Shown in pieces: positions 58,172 through 64,000 of a stretch of 64,000 nt of DNA. The translations under genes and the position numbers were made by a program. The stretch lies in the IMG/VR virus record IMGVR_UViG_3300035210_000189, positions 88,441 to 152,440 of that record; one strand, given 5' to 3'. This DNA is from a virus. The notes beneath the pieces were generated by a model. That model was not told the DNA's origin, searched no databases, and was given only the letters and a program-made list of their open reading frames with translations. Numbering within the stretch: the stretch's first letter is position 1; every line of letters starts with the position of its first letter.

Positions 58172-59275
58172 TTGTTTAATTTCTTCAAAAAATTCCGACA
58201 AAAAAACAAACTACGTGGTTTCTTGTGTGGAACCCACTCTGTTACTGTGTCACAAGTTGAAATTGAGTTTGGTAGAGTTATTACTTATTCCTGTTCTTTT
58301 TTGGATTACATCATTTCTTTTGATTACAATGATTATGCTGGTGTCATTAATCAGTTAGGTGTGAGCACTATATCTTACAAAAACACCGTTATTTGCAAAG
58401 AGCACCACAATTTAACGATTAGTGGGCTAACACCAGAAGATTATTTGAAAAAATATTTTCAAAAAGCAATTGATTACTCTCAGAAATTAGATATAAATCA
58501 TTTGAATATCATCTTGCCATTTTTTGAAACAAAAGCCTTTCATTACACTAAAAGCCTTGAAATTGGATTAGAATCTACTTATCCGCAAGGTTGTATTTAC
58601 AATGTAGCCTTAATGCAGGAAAAAGCACCTTATAACGCCTATCTTAATAGCCATTGTAATAAAGGTTGGACTAAATTTAAAATAGTCACCTACAATGATA
58701 CGGTTTTTAATTGTTTATACACCAATGAGTTTGGTTATCTGTTAAGACAAAATCAAATACAAATTTCTCAAATAGAAACAATATCAGCTCAAATTAGTAC
58801 CCTGCTTGATAACAGTAAACTCACGTTGGAAACTTACGAGCGTGATGCTGACAAAGTTTTCTTTAATGAAGAAAAAAAGACAGCCTTGTTATACCGAGTT
58901 ATCAATTCAGAAAAGGATTATCACGGATCTCATATGGACGCGGTTGATGAATTGTATAATTACACTTCATTACATCTATTCTGGGTGGTTGATTTTACGC
59001 ATAAAACTACGACACTTAATATTTTTGAGTATGCGTATGATGACCATACATTCATTAAAGAACACATTCATTCAATGGAAACTAGGTTTCTAGCGGAAAT
59101 GCTTGATTTAGCTTATTATGAAGACTTCTTTAACAAAACTGTTGATAAGTTAATACATTGTCATTATCCCAGCAGAAAGCTTATTGAGCTTTTGGATAGT
59201 GCAATAGATCTCGATGGTTTTGATGGTACGCTGACAGAAGAACAATACAATTTGTTTAAAATGATGACAATTTGA
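58172..59275 (+). CDS. C-group tail protein 1, TTG start
   Basis: 367 residues starting TTG after AAGGAG (MFNFFKKFRQKNK). Pair with 59353: both begin MFN(F/L)FK with basic residues, share SYKNTVICKEHHNLTISGL / LLNNVVIHQEPYNITLSKL and end LTEEQYNLFKMMTI / LTEEQYSVFSMYSI. The basic amphipathic N-terminus may touch membrane or nucleic acid. Tail obeys the M-x-x-I rule. Confidence 0.78.
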   Translation: MFNFFKKFRQKNKLRGFLCGTHSVTVSQVEIEFGRVITYSCSFLDYIISFDYNDYAGVINQLGVSTISYKNTVICKEHHNLTISGLTPEDYLKKYFQKAIDYSQKLDINHLNIILPFFETKAFHYTKSLEIGLESTYPQGCIYNVALMQEKAPYNAYLNSHCNKGWTKFKIVTYNDTVFNCLYTNEFGYLLRQNQIQISQIETISAQISTLLDNSKLTLETYERDADKVFFNEEKKTALLYRVINSEKDYHGSHMDAVDELYNYTSLHLFWVVDFTHKTTTLNIFEYAYDDHTFIKEHIHSMETRFLAEMLDLAYYEDFFNKTVDKLIHCHYPSRKLIELLDSAIDLDGFDGTLTEEQYNLFKMMTI

Positions 59276-59352
59276 TTAAAATTAACCTGTTCAGTTCATT
59301 TTGACATTCTTCTTTATTTTGATAAACTTTTTCAATTGATAAGGAGTTTATC

Positions 59353-60390
59353 TTGTTTAATCTATTTAAGTTTTTAAAAAACAATAAAAATACACCTTTT
59401 AAAGTGAATGGTGTTCGAGTTTCTGTCATAGTCACTCCAGCCATTTCATGTCAGCATATTAAATACGTTGCTTATCTGAGTGGTTTTGAAATTGTTTTTG
59501 AGTATTATGACTACTTGTATATAGTTAATAAAATAGGCCGCTGTCAGATACTATTAAACAATGTGGTTATTCATCAAGAACCTTATAATATCACCTTATC
59601 GAAACTAGATCCTAATAAATATATAAAACAGTGTTTTAAAAGACTAATTCATCATGTTAATCAATTAGATCATTTGAAATTAGCTAAGATTACTCCAATT
59701 TTTAACGTTGATATTTTTAACTATATAAGCAGTATTTCAATCCATACAATTCGAAAATTTAGAAATGTTGATATTTATCATCTGTCATTAACTCAGAAAA
59801 ATGATATTGAGATTCCCTATAATCTTCGATACAATGCTAGGGATTTAAATAACATTGAAATTGTTGCTTTTTCTGACACTCCTTTTTGTCATCTGATGTC
59901 TCGGGATAAATCTTCTCCTAAATTTATTGAGGCTAGCAACGCTATTTATGATAATAACCGTATTAGAAACCATCCAGAAAAGTATTCGTCTTTCAAACTG
60001 GGAGATAATTTTAAGAATTCTTTATATAATGCGACTTTAAATGAAGCTCTTGTGTATGTTGTGTTTAAAGACTCGCTTAGTTATTCCAACAATAAGATTG
60101 TTTTACATTTTTTTTGGCATGTTTCCTTTGCCACGCAAGCTGTTAATGTGGTTACTTTTATTTTTGATGATGAAAAATTCGTTGGTGAATGCAGTGAACC
60201 CATAGAATCAAGATTCATCGAGAACGATATTGATCTTGATTATTATAAGAACTTCCTTGAAATTTTTGTCGAAAAATTATTGCTTATTTATTTCCCTACA
60301 CAGAATCTGGCTGATTTTCTTAGTATCCCTGATTTTAATGGACGACTAACCGAAGAACAGTACAGTGTTTTTTCGATGTATAGCATTTAA
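59353..60390 (+). CDS. C-group tail protein 2, TTG start
   Basis: 345 residues, TTG start after AAGGAG. Paralogue of 58172 throughout (for example LHFFWHVSFATQAVN with LHLFWVVDFTHKTTT). Ends LTEEQYSVFSMYSI. Both use TTG with the same strong ribosome site, so the weak start codon seems to be kept on purpose. Confidence 0.78.
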   Translation: MFNLFKFLKNNKNTPFKVNGVRVSVIVTPAISCQHIKYVAYLSGFEIVFEYYDYLYIVNKIGRCQILLNNVVIHQEPYNITLSKLDPNKYIKQCFKRLIHHVNQLDHLKLAKITPIFNVDIFNYISSISIHTIRKFRNVDIYHLSLTQKNDIEIPYNLRYNARDLNNIEIVAFSDTPFCHLMSRDKSSPKFIEASNAIYDNNRIRNHPEKYSSFKLGDNFKNSLYNATLNEALVYVVFKDSLSYSNNKIVLHFFWHVSFATQAVNVVTFIFDDEKFVGECSEPIESRFIENDIDLDYYKNFLEIFVEKLLLIYFPTQNLADFLSIPDFNGRLTEEQYSVFSMYSI

Positions 60391-60471
60391 CAATTTCTTT
60401 AATTTAATTTATTTTTTCAAATTTCATGATAATATATACTTAATACTTAGAAATTTAAGGAGTCTTAAGTA

Positions 60472-60852
60472 ATGCCAGCTAAACATTTGTCTTCAAGTTA
60501 TTCCATAGAAGTCACTATTCCAGAATTTTCAGCTATAGAAGCCCGTGATAAAGCTGGGTCTGATATTCATGTTCGTTGGTTTGGGCTGAAATCTATACTT
60601 GAAGAGACTCTTGAGTTTTATAATATTCAGTATCACATCACATTCGGCACCACGATATTCTTTCATGTATTGACCGAAGATGAGTCTAATATTGAATTTG
60701 CAGAAGCTATTATTAATCAATATGCATCCAATCTTCCATTAACTGATATCATTGCTTTCATTGATGATAAAATCGGCATCAAAGAAAACTGTATCTCTCG
60801 CCTTGTGGCTGACAACGAGTTTTTGTTTGGCCTAAATGAAACATTCGATTAA
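60472..60852 (+). CDS. Unknown 126-aa protein
   Basis: Starts MPAKHLSSSYSIEVTIPEF. Alpha/beta, acidic, no tail motif. AAGGAG ribosome site. No family recognised. Confidence 0.7.
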   Translation: MPAKHLSSSYSIEVTIPEFSAIEARDKAGSDIHVRWFGLKSILEETLEFYNIQYHITFGTTIFFHVLTEDESNIEFAEAIINQYASNLPLTDIIAFIDDKIGIKENCISRLVADNEFLFGLNETFD

Positions 60853-60855
60853 TTC

Positions 60856-60884
60856 TTTACAACCCCGCAAAATATTGGTATAAT
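60856..60884 (+). promoter_or_regulatory. Sigma70-type promoter
   Basis: TTTACA (60856-60861), 17 bp, TATAAT (60879-60884). Expected start is at or next to an ATG (60891). Confidence 0.7.
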
Positions 60885-60890
60885 CACGTC

Positions 60891-60965
60891 ATGGAATCAA
60901 CGAACCACAATTGGGTGGTCAATCGTCTCCTAGGCTGTAACTGCCTGCCGTTCTCAATCTGGTAA
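60891..60965 (+). CDS. Possible leaderless 24-codon ORF
   Basis: ATG falls seven bases after the -10 box, so the mRNA would begin at the start codon. The peptide begins MESTNHNWVVNRLLGCNC. It lies in the 180-nt leader of the 61073 gene. Untested; it may only be leader RNA. Confidence 0.25.
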   Translation: MESTNHNWVVNRLLGCNCLPFSIW

Positions 60966-61072
60966 AAATTATGTTTCAAAGGCTTTCCCACCTTATGCAC
61001 TCTAATCAGTCGCATACCAAAGGTAACGAGAACAACTGACCAAACATGCACACTACTTATTGGAGATCTATT

Positions 61073-61459
61073 ATGTTCTATAACTACGCTCAGTTTAAAA
61101 AAGCAACCAAAATTCTGCTCGAAGAGATGAAAGCTGAACCATTTAAATTATCTGGACTTCGTTTGCGTCTTGTTCAATTGATGGGTTTCAGCACGGTTGA
61201 AGCGTATGAAGCAACTTTTAATCGTGAAGCTCCAAAGACGATTACAGTTGTCACTATTGCACCTCAAATGAATGTTTTCAAGAAGGATTTTACGGCTAAT
61301 GATGAAGGCCAGAAGAAGGCAGAATCCTATTTTGTTGAAAAAATTCTTGAAGTCGAACCAGACATGGATCAAAGTGAGATTGAATGCTTTCTTGATGATG
61401 GCTTCTACGCCAAAGGTCATACGGAATATCAGTTCCATATCGTTCATAACGACGATTAA
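61073..61459 (+). CDS. Unknown 128-aa protein
   Basis: From ATG 61073 (TTGGAG ribosome site). Starts MFYNYAQFKKATKILLEEM; resembles no family I can name. Long leader from the promoter at 60856. Terminator at 61491. Confidence 0.7.
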   Translation: MFYNYAQFKKATKILLEEMKAEPFKLSGLRLRLVQLMGFSTVEAYEATFNREAPKTITVVTIAPQMNVFKKDFTANDEGQKKAESYFVEKILEVEPDMDQSEIECFLDDGFYAKGHTEYQFHIVHNDD

Positions 61460-61490
61460 TTAACTTCGTCATATAAACGTTTCAAATTAA

Positions 61491-61518
61491 AAAGAACTGC
61501 CTCGAAACAGTTCTTTTT
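61491..61518. terminator. Bidirectional terminator
   Basis: AAAGAACTG-CCTCGAAA-CAGTTCTTT plus T-run, between convergent genes. Confidence 0.85.
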
Positions 61519-61535
61519 TTGTATTTTTGTATATG

Positions 61536-62576
61536 TCAAATGAACATTGCTTCAACAACTAACAATTCATTACCTGTTAATGGGCCTTCCAATGCAAACC
61601 CTAATTCTTCTCTGGTTTTTAAACTCACGCATTCCTTACACATTTCAGACAGCCACCATTTCTGAATACTTTCATTTTCAATGAAATGGCTTTTTAACAG
61701 TGTATACACATCAATCTTCGTAAGCATATCAGAAGCTTCCAACATAAGTATTTTTTGAAATTTTGCGTTGTCGTGCATAATTCTAGAAAATGAGAATTTT
61801 GACATATCGGCATCTACAAGGTTCTTAAAAACAATCATGTTTGTTTTTGGATTATCTTGGTCATACTCCTGAGCCTTCAAATAAAAGAATGTTTTGTCAT
61901 TAAAATTGACCTCCATAACACTTTCTTTCTGCAGCGATTCGTCATCAATGTATGTTAACCAAAACGTGTAAGATTCTTCAAAATCAATACCGCTGCCATT
62001 AAAATTAAATTCTAATGGTTTAATTCCGGTTTCTAGCATTTGGTATAAATGTTCACCAATAATTTTAATATTAGTTACTTGCATCTTTCCATCCTGCATT
62101 AAATGATAAGTGTCTTTTAATTTTTCATGAGGGTTAATCATGAAAAAGCCTTTATCATAACTGATATTTATAATTTTATTTATGTGAAACCCTATTCTGG
62201 TTAATGCTTTTCTGTCCATTTCTTTGTACATAGCTAATTGATTATCAAATTCAGATAGGAGTTTAATAATCGACATGTATTGTTGTCCATTTGATAGCAT
62301 TTTTGAATCGTAAACTTTCCCATAGACCATGAAATCGTCAATAAAAATCATGTGTATAATTTCTTCTTGATTGACGAACAAACAATCTTTGAATTCTTTT
62401 TCATTTTCTTTTTTGAATATGAGGTAAGAGCATTTAGCATTAACCTTATTTTCGATCATTCCAATATCTTTAAGGTATGACTCCTTAAAAAATTCTGGTG
62501 GCACGCTCACATAACCTACATCATCCAACGTCAGAGAATTAGGTTTTATGATGGCGTTGATTAATGTTGTTAACAT
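61536..62576 (-). CDS. Unknown 346-aa protein, variant tail
   Basis: Starts MLTTLINAIIKPNSLTL; repeated beta patterns and several D/E-rich hairpins. Ends LTGNELLVVEAMFI, close to the LTEEQYNLF.M..I end of the C group but with Met at -3. It may be a reverse-strand relative of the 58-60 kb pair. GAGG ribosome site. Confidence 0.7.
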   Translation of the reverse strand: MLTTLINAIIKPNSLTLDDVGYVSVPPEFFKESYLKDIGMIENKVNAKCSYLIFKKENEKEFKDCLFVNQEEIIHMIFIDDFMVYGKVYDSKMLSNGQQYMSIIKLLSEFDNQLAMYKEMDRKALTRIGFHINKIINISYDKGFFMINPHEKLKDTYHLMQDGKMQVTNIKIIGEHLYQMLETGIKPLEFNFNGSGIDFEESYTFWLTYIDDESLQKESVMEVNFNDKTFFYLKAQEYDQDNPKTNMIVFKNLVDADMSKFSFSRIMHDNAKFQKILMLEASDMLTKIDVYTLLKSHFIENESIQKWWLSEMCKECVSLKTREELGFALEGPLTGNELLVVEAMFI

Positions 62577-62727
62577 AATAGACCTCTTTATTTCAAAATA
62601 TCTTATATTGTATCAAAAATCCGTATAAATATCTATAATTATTCTATTTTTTTGGTGTGTTGACAATTGCACCCTTTCTTGTAATAATAATCGACTATTC
62701 TCAACAACAACCAAAAAGGTAATACCT

Positions 62728-63081
62728 ATGATTCTGAATAAATACGAGTTGGCTCAGGCTGGTGATCAGATCGCGTTTCAAGTGCTGGTTAAAATGAAAG
62801 ATGGCTATAATTATCAGCAAGGAAAAATTTATGATGGCAAGGTTGTTAAGCGTTACGAATCGGCCACTGATGTAGCCTTTGTGGGTGATGATGGCTCTAT
62901 TGTTGAAATAACAGTTGATCATAAGTATGGGGCAGAAAGTATTGAATTGATTATCAGTGATGATGATTTTGAAAAACGCAAAGAGGAATGGCTTGAAAAG
63001 GCTATTGAAGTCGCTAAAATCAATGCAGAAGAAGCGTTCACTAAACAAGTTAACTATCTCAAATCTGTTACGTTTCGATAA
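62728..63081 (+). CDS. Unknown 117-aa protein
   Basis: Starts MILNKYELAQAGDQIAFQV; beta-rich first half (KMKDGYNYQQGKIYDGKVV) and a helical Lys/Glu-rich second half. AAAGG ribosome region. No family recognised. Confidence 0.7.
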   Translation: MILNKYELAQAGDQIAFQVLVKMKDGYNYQQGKIYDGKVVKRYESATDVAFVGDDGSIVEITVDHKYGAESIELIISDDDFEKRKEEWLEKAIEVAKINAEEAFTKQVNYLKSVTFR

Positions 63082-63093
63082 TTGATATAGTGG

Positions 63094-63122
63094 TTGACCT
63101 CATTTTGTCATTTTGGTATAAT
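63094..63122 (+). promoter_or_regulatory. Sigma70-type promoter
   Basis: TTGACC (63094-63099), 17 bp ending ATTTTGG, TATAAT (63117-63122). Confidence 0.8.
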
Positions 63123-63156
63123 CAAGTTGTCAAAATAATTTAATGAGGTCATCACC

Positions 63157-63531
63157 ATGCCTTCCAAAATTACGGTAAATCCTGTTTATAGCAGCAAAAA
63201 AGAAGCCGAAATTGTTAAATTATGCAAATATCATTTTATTGACCGCTTGAACTTCTCTGGTGTTCAATATGACGCTATCTCTTTTGTTTCCGCTATCCTC
63301 AACGAAGCCATTAAACGCTTGGATACAAAACAATCCACTGTTGTTGAATTATCAGACACTTGCAAACCCAAATCTTTTGACATTTCAACCATTGAAAAAC
63401 ATGCCCATGAATTCCTTCATCACTTGCGTGAGCGTCAAATCTCACTGATGTTGCTTGAATACGTCAATAACCTTGTCAAATTAGCGATTGAAGCACTAGA
63501 CAAAAGCCTCAATCATTCAGTTAAATCTTGA
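63157..63531 (+). CDS. Unknown helical protein
   Basis: 124 residues, MPSKITVNPVYSSKKEAEI. Largely helical; no family recognised. Separate near-consensus promoter. Confidence 0.7.
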   Translation: MPSKITVNPVYSSKKEAEIVKLCKYHFIDRLNFSGVQYDAISFVSAILNEAIKRLDTKQSTVVELSDTCKPKSFDISTIEKHAHEFLHHLRERQISLMLLEYVNNLVKLAIEALDKSLNHSVKS

Positions 63532-63580
63532 TTAATAAGTCTCCATTGTGTATAATTCTATACCTTTGGAGCGTATTTTC

Positions 63581-64000
63581 ATGTCAGGTAAAACTCGGTT
63601 CTACAATCGGCAAGTGGCTGAAAGCTTGTCTGCACCTCATAACATCATCAGTATTGGCGAAAATGGCGATGGCTGGAAGCTTAATAGCTGTCATACCAAC
63701 GTTATTCGCTTGCTGTTTGATGACCTTCAAGAATACCTTGAAGAAAAATACACCTTATTCTCCGGTAAGCAGGCACAGGCTATTATTAAATGGCTTCAAT
63801 CCATTCCAGATGATTCTCTGGTTATTGTGCATTGCGAAGGTGGTGTAGCCCGATCAGCCGCTGTGGTTAAGTTCATGGTAGACAAGCTAGGTTATGAATT
63901 TGAAGCTGACCGTTATTGTAAAGGCGACTATTCCTTGATGAATGTCTTCGTTTATGATACACTAGTGGCTCAATATGAGTCTATGGAGAAATCACCTTGA
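63581..64000 (+). CDS. Dual-specificity-type protein phosphatase
   Basis: 139 residues from ATG 63581 (TTGGAG). Active-site loop VHCEGGVARSAAV gives the C-x5-R signature (Cys85, Arg91) followed by Ser, as in DSP/PTP-like enzymes. Compact, with no extra domain. Could dephosphorylate host proteins or small phosphates. The stop TGA is the last codon of the window, so the gene is complete. Confidence 0.8.
   Translation: MSGKTRFYNRQVAESLSAPHNIISIGENGDGWKLNSCHTNVIRLLFDDLQEYLEEKYTLFSGKQAQAIIKWLQSIPDDSLVIVHCEGGVARSAAVVKFMVDKLGYEFEADRYCKGDYSLMNVFVYDTLVAQYESMEKSP

Overview
The window is AT-rich (about one third G+C by eye), almost fully coding, and packed with short single-gene transcription units. 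Most units have a sigma70-type promoter (TTGnnn, 17 bp, TATAAT), a GGAG-type ribosome site and a hairpin/T-run terminator. No ribosomal RNA or ordinary bacterial housekeeping operon is present, and most products are unrecognised. The mix of a small phage-type protein (MSRSVKGS...), a phosphoribosyltransferase-fold protein, HNH enzymes, a lone tnpB element, tRNA-like genes and isolated translation genes (trpS, frr) points to the early/accessory region of a jumbo (huge) bacteriophage. Several gene types (Lgt, four lipoproteins, Spy-like periplasmic proteins, sigma70 promoters) suggest a Gram-negative, probably gammaproteobacterial, host. Phage origin and host are inferences; no virion structural gene is visible here.

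Layout. 1-1.9 kb: tRNA-like and structured RNA elements with two small genes. 2-10.9 kb: methyltransferase, two related lipoproteins with a degenerate trypsin-like fold, unknown pairs, secreted proteins, a PRTase-fold protein and Lgt. 11-19 kb: a gene split by a tnpB element, DUF3846-like pair, a NADAR-like protein, the first two 'M-x-x-I tail' proteins, and a 64-bp tandem repeat. 19-30 kb: a cation diffusion facilitator, lipoprotein, HNH, a trio of two-TM paralogues, an ankyrin-like protein, an HNH/AP2-type protein. 30-39.9 kb: more tail proteins, an ADP-ribosyltransferase-like protein, envelope proteins, a DEDDh exonuclease. 40-46.3 kb: trpS, a dedicated transcript carrying three two-codon minigenes, Spy-like proteins, frr behind a six-codon leader ORF and a terminator hairpin, and a ~400-nt noncoding RNA candidate. 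46.3-62.6 kb: a tandem array of 14 paralogous ~250-aa genes interrupted once by a Sir2 gene, then three more large tail proteins. 62.7-64 kb: small unknowns and a dual-specificity-type phosphatase.

Two observations stand out. First, at least 22 proteins of differing sequence share a C-terminal tail with a hydrophobic heptad end, Met (once Ile) at -4 and Ile/Leu/Val (once Cys) as the last residue; 13 of them form the tandem array. This looks like a protein-level sorting, packaging or turnover tag on a large undescribed protein family. Second, between trpS and frr there is a strong promoter driving three evenly built units, each with a GAGGTGA ribosome site, 7 nt, then ATG-codon-stop. Together with a phage-borne ribosome recycling factor under its own leader-ORF/terminator control, this suggests deliberate manipulation of translation initiation, peptidyl-tRNA drop-off and ribosome recycling.
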